From positions 1,302,001-1,366,000 of the forward strand of contig NZ_CP156660.1 of NCBI RefSeq assembly GCF_039851975.1: a stretch of DNA of 64,000 nucleotides, written 5' to 3'. How positions within the stretch are numbered: the stretch's first letter is position 1; each line of letters begins with the position of its first letter. The translations under genes and the position numbers were made by a program. The notes beneath the pieces were generated by a model. It was not told the DNA's origin. It was given only the letters and a program-made list of their open reading frames with translations, and did no database searches. The DNA is from Desulfoscipio sp. XC116 (lineage in GTDB: Bacteria; Bacillota; Desulfotomaculia; Desulfotomaculales; Desulfallaceae). Shown here in pieces: positions 18,484 to 27,131 of this stretch.

Positions 18484-20046
18484 TTATACAAACAGCATCG
18501 CCATTATAGCGGAAGCGGTTGTTAACAGTATAGAGATTGTAAATGCCGTTTTAATAACTTGGCTTTCTATACCCAGCGCATCAATGGTAGCAGCAGCGTT
18601 CTGCAATTTGGCCGGTGATATTACACTGGCCAATCCTCCACCTATGGCGGTTGCCGCGATTACTATCAGGGGGTCGGCATGGAGCATTTCTGAAGTTAAT
18701 AAATGGTATTTGGTGAACATGGCAATAGTTGATGCCTCACTGCCGCTTACAAAGCCCCCAAACAGCCCCAGAAAACTGCTGACAAACGGATACAGGGAGC
18801 CGAAGGTGTTTGCCGACGCCTGGGCTAAAACAGCAATCATATTTGAATCGGGGTTAGTAACCTTCCAAACATCACCCGTGTTCTGCACACCAGAGTTGTT
18901 TAATACAAAGGCTATGGCGAAAAACACACCTGCTGCAATAGTTGGCCTGGGAGCCCGGGTTATCCATTTGGACCAGGTTTCTTTGATGGCTTTGCCGGAA
19001 GGTTTAATGAATAAAGCCGCTAAGACGGTACTAATAAATACCCAGGTGTATGCGTTCCAGAGCATCCTGGTTTTAATAATTTGGCCGGGAATGATGGCAA
19101 TCGGCATGGCTATGCTGTTAAATAACAGATCAAATATTGGTTTATAAAAATTGAGCGCTAATAATATGCAAACTAAAACCAACCAGGGAGAAAGCGCGGT
19201 TAATAAAGACATCTCCCTTTCTATACTCCGGTCTTCTTTAGTTAAATTAGACCGGTCAATAATTGGCTGTCCGGTGATTATTAAATAGACAAGCATCATT
19301 AAAATTGTGCAAATACCTGCAACTACACCCGTTAATACCACTCCTGAACTCAGGAAGGGAATATAACTCATGGCAATGGCGACACCACCGTTGGTCACTC
19401 CGGCCAGGATGCAGGGTATAAACCCTTCCTTAATTAGTTTGAACCGGCCTACAATCCACAACATGCCAAAGCCAATTAAGGTAGATATAACCGGCAGGAA
19501 TTTGGAAAACACCTGGGCCGACTCCACCAGTGGAGTACCGGTTAAGTCTCCAAAGACAACCAGTGGGGCACCGAGCAGTGCAAAAGTACACAAAGCATCA
19601 AAGCCAATTGCCGGCAGGGCAACTGCAACAAAGGTAGAGTAACCCAGAGCCAATAAAATAGGAGGCAAAATGGATACGGGAGTTGCGCCAATAGATACTA
19701 AAAGAGTTCCCGCACCTACATTGAGCAGCATAATTTGAGCTGCTTTATTATTAGGGGCCAGTGTTTTAATGAATACTACGATTCTTTGCAGAGCACCGGT
19801 AGCCTGCATAAAGGTTATTTGAAAAATTGAGGCCAGAACCATGACGGAAACAGGAAAGGAAGAAACGAGACCGGCCAGACTGGACTTGAGGCTAACCTCA
19901 AGTGAGGTGTTAAAAAAAAGTAAAGCAATAATGATTGTCAATACCCAACCTGCCGCACCGCTGACATCTGCCGGCAATTGTCTTCTGATCATTAAATACA
20001 CAATAAACATAATTGGCAACAGTGTCAAAAAAACCAATAATGCCAT
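18484..20046 (-). CDS. L-lactate permease family transporter
   Basis: A 520-residue polytopic protein with about 12-14 helices and the LctP/LldP hallmark segments: TGALQRIVVFIKTLAPN, SIGATPVSILPPILLALG, the FALLGAPLVVFGDLTG stretch, and the late GGFVSGSEASTIAMF and ISPAKLQNAAATIDA motifs. It should import lactate or a related 2-hydroxy acid with protons. No lactate dehydrogenase gene is near. The gene starts at ATG 20046 with a long A/T-rich upstream region shared divergently with the kimA leader. Confidence 0.88.
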   Translation of the reverse strand: MALLVFLTLLPIMFIVYLMIRRQLPADVSGAAGWVLTIIIALLFFNTSLEVSLKSSLAGLVSSFPVSVMVLASIFQITFMQATGALQRIVVFIKTLAPNNKAAQIMLLNVGAGTLLVSIGATPVSILPPILLALGYSTFVAVALPAIGFDALCTFALLGAPLVVFGDLTGTPLVESAQVFSKFLPVISTLIGFGMLWIVGRFKLIKEGFIPCILAGVTNGGVAIAMSYIPFLSSGVVLTGVVAGICTILMMLVYLIITGQPIIDRSNLTKEDRSIEREMSLLTALSPWLVLVCILLALNFYKPIFDLLFNSIAMPIAIIPGQIIKTRMLWNAYTWVFISTVLAALFIKPSGKAIKETWSKWITRAPRPTIAAGVFFAIAFVLNNSGVQNTGDVWKVTNPDSNMIAVLAQASANTFGSLYPFVSSFLGLFGGFVSGSEASTIAMFTKYHLLTSEMLHADPLIVIAATAIGGGLASVISPAKLQNAAATIDALGIESQVIKTAFTISILLTTASAIMAMLFV

Positions 20047-20344
20047 AAACTTACCATCCTTCCATTCTACAATGATGATTTAAGCAGCTAATTACTTATT
20101 ATACTAAAAAAATGTAATTCGGCAATAAAAAAATTCGATTATGGTATTTGGTCATTTTTATTGGATGATTATTGATTAAGTGGCAAATTATTAAACTAAT
20201 AAAATAGATAATCTCAATAAAGCCTGCATTGGCCAAGATTTAATGATTTTTTTTAAAAATTTTACAGTAAATTGACCTAAAATACAGATTGCAGTTCTTA
20301 TACCAACGAGTATTATTGTATTGATAATATAAATTTAAAAATTA

Positions 20345-20470
20345 ATACGCTTAATCCAATTGGAGCGGGGGAACCAACTTTTGGGGGTGAATCTCACTTG
20401 TGTGGGTAGGGTTACTCTTTCGACCCGAATCCGTCAGCTAACCTCGTCAGCGTTGAAAGGGGCTAAACGG
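20345..20470 (+). ncRNA. c-di-AMP riboswitch (ydaO-yuaA type)
   Basis: The conserved ydaO blocks are present in order: GAGCGGGGGAACCAA, GGGGGTGAATCT, GTAGGGTTAC, TTTCGACCCGAATCCGTCAG and CTAACCTCGTCAGCG. It lies on the same strand as, and about 270 bases upstream of, a YdaO/KimA-type potassium importer, the classical target. With the terminator at 20525-20556 it fits an OFF switch in which c-di-AMP binding stops transcription. Confidence 0.92.
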
Positions 20471-20524
20471 TCTAATCCGGGTGCTGTTAAAATTATTTTA
20501 ACGCCTGGCTTATTTGTGCTGTTT

Positions 20525-20556
20525 AAAAAGTCCTGTTCAACAGGGCTTTTTATTTT
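20525..20556 (+). terminator. Riboswitch expression-platform terminator
   Basis: AAAAAGTCCTGT / ACAGGGCTTTTT stem followed by TATTTT, between the c-di-AMP aptamer and the start of kimA. Confidence 0.85.
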
Positions 20557-20734
20557 GGTAAAACTAAGCTTCAGGTTATTAAGGAGTCTATTAAGGGAGG
20601 TGTACATTAGGTAAGGGATATAAGTAAATTATAATTATGGATTTAGTTTTTTGGCGAATCAACCTTTAGGTTTATCTGTTTATTTCCGCTAGTGGTGCTC
20701 ACAATTACAAATATAGCTGAAAGTAGGGAGAAAA

Positions 20735-22633
20735 ATGTTTGGCGGATTAGGTCGCCGTATACTGGGTTCAAAGATTGAAACAAATCAACTCGGCAATGAA
20801 AGATTTAGTGTTTTTTGGGGCCTGCCAATACTGGCAAGCGATGCCATCTCTTCTGTAGCTTATGCGGTGGATGAGATCCTCTGGGCTTTAATACCGGCAA
20901 TTGGTATGCTTTCATATTTATGGGTACCTGAAATCGCTGGAGTTATAATTTTTCTTTTATTGGTATTAACCGTCTCCTACCGTCAAATTGTTGCAACATA
21001 CCCCGGAGGTGGGGGGGCTTATATCGTTGCCAGGGAAAACCTTAAACCTATTTACGGTCTAATTGTGGGGGCTTCCCTATCCATCGATTATATCTTAACT
21101 GTGGCTGTTAGTATCTGTGCTGGAACAGCTGCAATTATTTCAGCTTTTCCTTTGCTGCAGACACATCGGGTGGCCATAGCCATAACTATAATTACTCTTA
21201 TGGTTATTGGCAATCTAAGAGGTATAAGAGAATCATCCAGGTGGTTTAGTCTTCCAACTTATGCTTTTATGGTGGCTATTTTAACACTTATATTCACAGG
21301 TATCTTAAAAGGCGGGGATAATATTGCCGGTTTGCCCAACACGCAAGTATCGGATATAGCATTTGGCACACAGGCGGTTACAATCTTTTTGCTTCTTAAG
21401 GCATTTTCCTCCGGGTGTGCCGCTTTGACCGGAGTTGAAGCCATCGCTGATGCAGCGCCTAATTTCAAAGAGCCGGCTGCCAAAAATGCTAAAAAAGCTT
21501 ATATTCTATTAGCATGTGCGGTGCTTCTGACGTTTGGTGGAATTGTCCATCTAAGCACAATTTACCATCCCGTACCGTCTGCCGAGCAAACCGTGATCAG
21601 CCAGATTGCCACGGATGTATTTGGCAGGGGGGTGATGTACTACATCATTCAGAGTACCACGGCAATTCTTTTGGCAATGGCCGCCAATACAGCCTTTGCC
21701 GGATTTCCAACCCTGTTTTCCGTTATTGCACGCGATGGTTACGCTCCAAGGCAGTTTACCCTGCGGGGACACCGGCTGAATTACTCCAATGGCATCATAG
21801 CACTGGGTTTAATGGCCATACTGCTGGTTGTTCTTTTTCATGGTGATACACACTTGCTTATACCATTATACGCGGTAGGTGTGTTCACTTCGTTTACTCT
21901 TGCTCAATTTGGCATGCTGTTTCGCTGGTTTCGCTTAAAACCTGAAGGTTGGTATATTAAGGCCATCATTAACGGTGTGGGTGCGGTGATTACCCTGGTA
22001 GCGGTAATTATTATTGGCTTTGAGAAATTTACTGCGGGAGCCTGGATAGTATTCTTGGTGATTCCAATACTTGTTGCTTTGATGTTAAAGGTAAAGAACC
22101 ACTATAATGTTATAGCCAAGCAATTGGACATTCCCAATGAGCACTTGAGCGATATGTCCCTTGACGCCAAATATGAACATCATTTTATAATACCGATCGC
22201 CAGTCTTAACGGTTCGGTCATATTGGCCTTAAGGTATGCCAGAAGCCTTACAGCCAATGTCGTTGCCTTCCACGTTGAACCATACGAAGGGGAGGCCGAT
22301 AAACTGAGACAGAAATGGTCGAAACTCAAAACAGATGTTGAGCTGTTTGTTAAGCCTTCTCCATTTAGAGAGATTATCGGCCCGCTTGTGGAATTTATTG
22401 ATTCTGAAGAACATGCATCCAAACAGGGAGATATGATAACCGTATTATTGCCCCAGTTTATTGTATCAAAGAGATGGGAAGTATTGCTGCATAACAACAC
22501 CAGTATTTTTATTGCTAGATCCCTGTTTGATAAAAGGAATGTTACATTGGCGGTTCTGCCTTTTTATCTGGAAGACCTGCCGGGCAGCAGAAGGCGGAAA
22601 AAATCCAATGGCAGCAAGAATGGTGAGAGTTAG
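20735..22633 (+). CDS. kimA: KimA/YdaO-type potassium importer (APC superfamily)
   Basis: The 632-residue protein has about 12 membrane helices followed by a cytoplasmic C-terminal domain from about residue 460. The ASDAISSVAYAVDEIL start of helix 1 and the CAALTGVEAIADAAPNF segment match the KUP-like KimA family, which imports K+ with protons. GGGAG precedes ATG 20735. The upstream c-di-AMP riboswitch with terminator indicates shut-off when c-di-AMP (a high-potassium signal) is abundant; the B. subtilis orthologue is controlled the same way and is also inhibited by c-di-AMP at the protein level. Confidence 0.92.
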   Translation: MFGGLGRRILGSKIETNQLGNERFSVFWGLPILASDAISSVAYAVDEILWALIPAIGMLSYLWVPEIAGVIIFLLLVLTVSYRQIVATYPGGGGAYIVARENLKPIYGLIVGASLSIDYILTVAVSICAGTAAIISAFPLLQTHRVAIAITIITLMVIGNLRGIRESSRWFSLPTYAFMVAILTLIFTGILKGGDNIAGLPNTQVSDIAFGTQAVTIFLLLKAFSSGCAALTGVEAIADAAPNFKEPAAKNAKKAYILLACAVLLTFGGIVHLSTIYHPVPSAEQTVISQIATDVFGRGVMYYIIQSTTAILLAMAANTAFAGFPTLFSVIARDGYAPRQFTLRGHRLNYSNGIIALGLMAILLVVLFHGDTHLLIPLYAVGVFTSFTLAQFGMLFRWFRLKPEGWYIKAIINGVGAVITLVAVIIIGFEKFTAGAWIVFLVIPILVALMLKVKNHYNVIAKQLDIPNEHLSDMSLDAKYEHHFIIPIASLNGSVILALRYARSLTANVVAFHVEPYEGEADKLRQKWSKLKTDVELFVKPSPFREIIGPLVEFIDSEEHASKQGDMITVLLPQFIVSKRWEVLLHNNTSIFIARSLFDKRNVTLAVLPFYLEDLPGSRRRKKSNGSKNGES

Positions 22634-22664
22634 TTTTTCAGTGTTGTGGGGATTGGCTAAAAAG

Positions 22665-22699
22665 CACAGCACCTCTAAATAGAGGTGCTGCGTTTCTTA
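22665..22699 (+). terminator. Terminator after kimA
   Basis: CAGCACCTCT-aaat-AGAGGTGCTG perfect stem, then CGTTTCTT. It also lies close to the end of the converging aldolase gene. Confidence 0.75.
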
Positions 22700-22743
22700 G
22701 CCGGGCGTTTAATGGCCTTGGTGTATAAAGGTTTGCTTAACGA

Positions 22744-23550
22744 CTATTCGTTATTTTGCCTTTCCGCGAGCAGTTCGAATGCCTCCTGTGCGGCCAGATT
22801 CCGGTGGATAATACCGTCTACCGCGGCCAGCAGCGCCTCGGGATGGGGGCTTTGCCAGATATTCCTTCCCATAACAATGCCCCGGGCCCCGCCCTGGATG
22901 GCGCCGTGCACCATTTTCAGAGTGTCCAGGTCGGTTTCACACTTGGGGCCGCCGGCAATGAGCACCGGCACGGGGCAACCCGCCACTACCCGGTCAAAAT
23001 TCCTTTCGGTATAATAGGTTTTTACCAGGTCGACGCCGTGCTCTGCCGCTACTCTGGCGCCCAGGGCGATGAAGCGGGGGTCTTGCTTTTTGTCCTCGTT
23101 GATTTTGCCTACTCCCACCACACCCAGCAAGGGCATATTCCAGCGGTGGCACTGCCCGGCTACCCCGGCCAGGTTAATTAGCGTTTCATGCTCATAGGGA
23201 GAACCAATAAAAGCCGACACGGCTACTCCGTCAGCCCCCAGCGCCAGGCCTTCTTCTACCGTGCCGGTGAGCCCCTCCCTGGTCAGTTCCGGTCCCGCAA
23301 TGGTGGCCCCGCCGCTGATGCGCAGCAGGGTACCCGGGCAGCCCCGGGGATTAAAGGCATATTTGAAAATCCCTTTGGTTAACAGCCAGGTATCCACCAA
23401 TCCCGTGGCATCCAACCGGTCAATGGTCTCTTTAATGTTTAGAAGGCCCGTCATGGGTCCCAGCGCCATGCCGTGATCCACGGCCACTACCAGCGAGCGC
23501 CCGGTCTCGCCGCGAAATATTCTGCGCAGGCGCATTTGCATGCCGTCCAT
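22744..23550 (-). CDS. DhnA-type class I aldolase (FbaB / ADH synthase / LsrF family)
   Basis: ATG 23550 follows GAAAGGGGA at seven bases; the longer frame starts inside the upstream gene. The 268-residue TIM barrel has AVDHGMALGP (Asp25), the Schiff-base lysine in DLVKTYY (Lys177), the sugar-phosphate-binding VLIAGGPKC and GIVMGRNIWQ segments. The family includes archaeal-type fructose-bisphosphate aldolase and 2-amino-3,7-dideoxy-heptulosonate synthase. It is the last gene of a four-gene operon with a GHMP-like, a TrpF-like and an alcohol dehydrogenase gene. No 3-dehydroquinate synthase II is present, so a shikimate role is unproven; a C-C bond step in a sugar-phosphate pathway is likely. 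Confidence 0.85.
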   Translation of the reverse strand: MDGMQMRLRRIFRGETGRSLVVAVDHGMALGPMTGLLNIKETIDRLDATGLVDTWLLTKGIFKYAFNPRGCPGTLLRISGGATIAGPELTREGLTGTVEEGLALGADGVAVSAFIGSPYEHETLINLAGVAGQCHRWNMPLLGVVGVGKINEDKKQDPRFIALGARVAAEHGVDLVKTYYTERNFDRVVAGCPVPVLIAGGPKCETDLDTLKMVHGAIQGGARGIVMGRNIWQSPHPEALLAAVDGIIHRNLAAQEAFELLAERQNNE

Positions 23551-23575
23551 TTGAAAATCCCCTTTCATCAAAGCG

Positions 23576-24610
23576 CTAGCTGAACAGCACAACGCCTTTA
23601 ATCATTTTTTGCTGCTTTACTTGATCCACCGCGTCCAAAAGATTATACAGGCTGAAGCGGTGGGAAATCATGTCCTCAACTTCAATAGCTCCGCTGGTAA
23701 TCAGCTCCAGAGCGAGATGAAAGTCTGCCGGAGTTGAGGCGAAGGTGCCGGTAAGGGTAATTTCCCCGTAGTGCAGCCAGCGAGGGTCTATGGTAAGCGG
23801 CTGCCCCGCCGGCGGCCCGCCGAATATATTGAATATGCCGCCCTTGCGCACGGCAGGTAAATACTTTTCCATTATCGCAGGGATACCCAATGCGGCAATT
23901 ACCAGATCGGCACCCCGTCCGCCGGTAATTTCCCCAACCCGGGACACTAAATCACTATTGTTGGTATTGATGCAATAGTTCGCCCCCATGCGGCGGGCTG
24001 TGTTCAACCGCTCTTCCAGTACATCGGCCATAATCACCTGCGCACCTGCCCATTGCGCCGCTTTCAGGTGAAACAGTCCCATTGGGCCGGCGCCGATTAC
24101 AACTGCCACGTCCCCCGCGGCTATATCCGCCGTTCTGGCCGCGGCCAGGCAGCAGGAAAGGGGCTCGGCTAGGGCCGCCTGTTCGAAGGAGATCTGCGGC
24201 TTCAGCTCACTGACTCCACCAATGGCCACTATTTGACCCGGGATGCGCACAAACTCGGCAAAGGCGCCGTCAGCGCCGTGCCCCAGCCCGAATTCACTTT
24301 CACAAAGGTTATGCCTTCCCCGGCGGCAGTAAAAACAATCGCCGCATACTGCAATGGGGTAAGCGGCCACCCGTTGCCCCGGGATAAGTTCCGACACACC
24401 GCGGCCTATTTCGTATATTTCTCCCGCAACCTCGTGGCCCAAAATGGTGGGCAAGTTCTTGGGCAATCCCTGGCCCAGCAGCATTTTAACATCAGTGGCG
24501 CAAATCCCCGCAGCCCGCACTTTGATGATCACTTCCCCGGGAGCGGGCCGGGGACGGGGCACATCTTCAATGCGTATATCGTTCATACCATGTACTACGG
24601 CTGCTTTCAT
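23576..24610 (-). CDS. Zinc-dependent alcohol/polyol dehydrogenase (MDR family)
   Basis: The 344-residue protein has the catalytic zinc pattern (CATDVKM, GHEVAGE), the structural zinc cluster CGDCFYCRRGRHNLC, and the NAD(P)-binding VVIGAGPMGLFHLKAAQWAG with DV at the end of the second strand, which suggests NAD. It resembles sorbitol/threonine dehydrogenases and would oxidise a secondary alcohol or reduce a ketone. Its ATG overlaps the stop of the TrpF-like gene as ATGA, and its stop is 25 bases before the aldolase start. The substrate probably belongs to the pathway of this operon. Confidence 0.85.
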   Translation of the reverse strand: MKAAVVHGMNDIRIEDVPRPRPAPGEVIIKVRAAGICATDVKMLLGQGLPKNLPTILGHEVAGEIYEIGRGVSELIPGQRVAAYPIAVCGDCFYCRRGRHNLCESEFGLGHGADGAFAEFVRIPGQIVAIGGVSELKPQISFEQAALAEPLSCCLAAARTADIAAGDVAVVIGAGPMGLFHLKAAQWAGAQVIMADVLEERLNTARRMGANYCINTNNSDLVSRVGEITGGRGADLVIAALGIPAIMEKYLPAVRKGGIFNIFGGPPAGQPLTIDPRWLHYGEITLTGTFASTPADFHLALELITSGAIEVEDMISHRFSLYNLLDAVDQVKQQKMIKGVVLFS

Positions 24611-25308
24611 CCTTGTCCATTCCTTTCGTTATTAGCTTCCCTGACTGCCTGCATCAAGGCTTTAAGTTTATCGGGGCTCTTTTTGCCCGGCTGTGCCTCA
24701 ACTCCCGAGCAGAGATCAATGCCGTCCGGGTTCACTGCTTTAATGGCCGCTCCGACATTGGCCGGGTCGATTCCTCCCGCCAAAAACACGGGCACCGGGC
24801 AGTCTTCTTTCAGTTCCCGTGCTATCTGCCAGTCGCTTACCCGGCCCGTGCCGCCATACCTTTGCGTACCGTCTACCACTGCCGCCGTATCCGGGACAAT
24901 TACATCGGCACCCGCCGCGCAGCCGGCCCTTATCTGCGCCGATATAAATTCCCGGTTAGACCCTTCGCCTGCAGGGGGCAGGTGCAGGGACTGCCAGCAT
25001 TCAATCCGGGGGAACTCCTTTTTACACCAGGTGATAATTTTTTGCGCCGGGTTAAGAAATTGCAAGGCATGGGGATGCAATGACTCCACCAAATACTGAA
25101 TCCGCTCCGTGGATATCTGGTACACCAGTGCCACTGCGGGCCGGGGGGCGCGGGAAAAGATTTCTCGGGCCCCTTCAACAGTGAGAGAGCGGGGAGAGTA
25201 GGGCACTTCTACCACCACTCCCAGGTAATCCGCCCCTTCTCCGGCGGCCAGCAGTGCATCTCCAACATTGGTAATCCCACATATTTTAACTTTGCAACCA
25301 TCCTTCAT
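24607..25308 (-). CDS. TrpF-like phosphoribosylanthranilate isomerase paralog
   Basis: The 233-residue TIM barrel keeps the TrpF signature KICGIT with the catalytic Cys10, Asp140 (VIVPD), GGTG (152-155), DW (159-160), FLAGGI (176-180) and GIDLCSGVE. The usual QLHG of strand 3 is replaced by LQFLN at about residues 82-86, so it is divergent. TrpF performs an Amadori rearrangement of N-(phosphoribosyl)anthranilate. No other trp genes are in the operon, so a related isomerisation of a ribosylated amine is a reasonable inference, not a demonstrated one. It overlaps the GHMP-like gene by 23 bases and the dehydrogenase by 4. Confidence 0.8.
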   Translation of the reverse strand: MKDGCKVKICGITNVGDALLAAGEGADYLGVVVEVPYSPRSLTVEGAREIFSRAPRPAVALVYQISTERIQYLVESLHPHALQFLNPAQKIITWCKKEFPRIECWQSLHLPPAGEGSNREFISAQIRAGCAAGADVIVPDTAAVVDGTQRYGGTGRVSDWQIARELKEDCPVPVFLAGGIDPANVGAAIKAVNPDGIDLCSGVEAQPGKKSPDKLKALMQAVREANNERNGQG

Positions 25309-26506
25309 GCTGATAAGTCCTTTCTTTGCCGCTTTCCAACACCCGTGCGCCGGTGTTATCTATATGCGTTTCGATAATTCTGTTGGCCGGTACATTTTCC
25401 GCTGCCAAAAACTTTAACATGCGCCGGTAAACCTCATCATTGCGGGTTAACGCATAAACCGTGGGTCCTACTGAGCTCATGCCCACCACCTCGGCACCGA
25501 TTTGCCTCAGGCTGCCGATGTACCGGTAAATGGGCGCGCCGCTCAGCCCGTGCTGCTCGCATTCGGCCCGTTTGGAGCCCAGAAAAGCCAGGTCAAAGAT
25601 CGCGTTGCCTATCCCTTTAAGATCGCCTCTGACCATAGCGGGCAGCAGGTCCAGTAAAACGATTTGCGATTTGGTGCCGCACTGCAGGTTGTCCAGGTAC
25701 CTGGCCCGGCGCATAAGCAGTTCCACTTCCGATTGAGCGGCGGTGTCCTTGCCGGTAAATTCATCTTCCAGGGTGGGCACATCGGGGATGACAATCAATG
25801 CCCGGGTGTCGGGTAAGGCGATGCGATAAATCAGCTCCATATCATCGGTGCCCAGCACCATGCCGCCGTTGATGCCGGTCATTGCCCCCAGGCCGGTCTC
25901 AAAGCCGCGAATCAGGCAGGCATTATTCAGTGGGCTTTCCTCACAGGCGTTAAAGCCCAGAATGCGTCGCAGTTCCCGATTATTGAAGGGCCGTCCCAGC
26001 ACTTCGTTAATTCCGACGCAGGCTGCGCACATGGATCCCGTGGAGGAACCCATACCCACATGGCGGCGTCCGTGGTCATACAGCTCGATTTCCAGGCCGC
26101 CGGTGTAGCCCAGAATCTCCTTGAAAACCCGGGCAAAGTGTCCGACAATAAGCGTGCGCTGTCCTTTAACCACTATGTCGGGTCTTTTGGTGGCCCGTAC
26201 CCGTACCCTAAAGTATATACCTACGGCAAAGCCGATGCCGCCTCCGCCGGGACGGGTGGTATTGAACCTGTTCATATCCAGTACCGAGGTGTGCAGGCGG
26301 GCCGGAACGGTAACTTCTACTTCCCCTTCTTCAACACTGGCTACCGTTCGGGGTTCCACGCTAAAATCCTGAGGGTAAACGATAAAATCTTTTTGCCCCG
26401 GCTCAAATTCCTCCAATATTGTGGTAATGCGGTCAAAGGGCCCACCGATAATACCTATTTCAATAGTTTGCTTGCGCGGGGTCAAAACCGCCTGGTTAAT
26501 TACCAT
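25286..26506 (-). CDS. GHMP-kinase-fold protein related to beta-RFAP synthase
   Basis: First gene of the operon; GGGAGGAT precedes ATG 26506. The 406-residue protein has an N-terminal segment of about 70 residues, then a GHMP-type domain: VTVPARLHTSVLDMN, TTRPGGGGIGFAVG, the ATP/phosphate loop-like HVGMGSSTGSMCAACVG, and a late GAEVVGMSSVGPTVYA segment. This pattern is closest to archaeal beta-ribofuranosylaminobenzene 5'-phosphate synthase (COG1907), which couples PRPP with p-aminobenzoate in methanopterin synthesis. It is longer than the archaeal enzymes (about 330 residues). It could instead be a sugar or inositol kinase-like enzyme. Confidence 0.7.
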   Translation of the reverse strand: MVINQAVLTPRKQTIEIGIIGGPFDRITTILEEFEPGQKDFIVYPQDFSVEPRTVASVEEGEVEVTVPARLHTSVLDMNRFNTTRPGGGGIGFAVGIYFRVRVRATKRPDIVVKGQRTLIVGHFARVFKEILGYTGGLEIELYDHGRRHVGMGSSTGSMCAACVGINEVLGRPFNNRELRRILGFNACEESPLNNACLIRGFETGLGAMTGINGGMVLGTDDMELIYRIALPDTRALIVIPDVPTLEDEFTGKDTAAQSEVELLMRRARYLDNLQCGTKSQIVLLDLLPAMVRGDLKGIGNAIFDLAFLGSKRAECEQHGLSGAPIYRYIGSLRQIGAEVVGMSSVGPTVYALTRNDEVYRRMLKFLAAENVPANRIIETHIDNTGARVLESGKERTYQHEGWLQS

Positions 26507-27131
26507 ACTACTATCCTCCCGTATGATTATAGATTAATTAATTGAAATTAATCTGCCTGCAAACGTTTCATTTAATAAATCAAACTAACATAGATAATCA
26601 ACTATCATAGATGATTTGCGTTATATGCAAGCAATATTGTAACATTCGTTGGCGCTAATAATGCTTGATACTGTTTAATATCGCCTCCTTGTCTTTAATA
26701 ACGTACCTAAAAACAAAAAAACACGCTCCGAAAGACGCAGCGTGGCTTATGATGCATAGGGCAGAGGGTTTTAAGACTGCTTAATAACAAAAAAACACCC
26801 CCGCAGGGGTATGCAAAGGCAATGTATGAATAACCGGCTCAGATCAAAACACCGATTCCATACTGCAATACTATCGTAAAATTCTAGACTTTGCCCTAAT
26901 TACCATCCTGCCATGCTACGAATTTATTATAAACCGACCGGGCAGTTATGACAATATGAATACACATTTTTTCGGTTGGCCACCATCGGACCCGGAAAAG
27001 TTATGCACAGGTAATAGAAAAAATTGTCGAAAATTATAATAAAGCGGAAACAAAAAGGAGTGTCGTCATAACGGTTGTTTCCTTATGGGACTTAGTTTCT
27101 GATTAGGCATTTTGAGACCTCAGCGTAGTTT
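26507..27131 (-). promoter_or_regulatory. Leader/intergenic region of the four-gene operon with tandem terminator-like hairpins
   Basis: No convincing gene. On the minus strand two hairpins followed by T7 tracts lie in tandem: ACCCC-tgc-GGGGT at about 26796-26815 and CACGCT...AGCGTG at about 26715-26746. They could end a short transcript or form a leader attenuator. Nearer the operon are a repeated ATCTATGAT/ATTATCTATG element (about 26590-26615) and a strong AAGGAGG at about 26690 followed by a possible ATT-started 24-codon leader. None of these is proven. Confidence 0.35.

Noticed and set aside
20360-20614. An 84-codon frame upstream of kimA
   Set aside because: It runs through the c-di-AMP aptamer and its terminator; the RNA structure explains the sequence.
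22756-23382. Plus-strand frames opposite the DhnA aldolase
   Set aside because: Antisense shadows of an intact aldolase gene.
24233-25099. A 288-codon plus-strand frame opposite the dehydrogenase and TrpF-like genes
   Set aside because: Antisense to two genes with complete motifs; composition and lack of RBS mark it as a shadow.
22744-26506. Tryptophan operon
   Set aside because: Only a TrpF-like gene is present; trpA-E are absent and the other genes belong to unrelated families.
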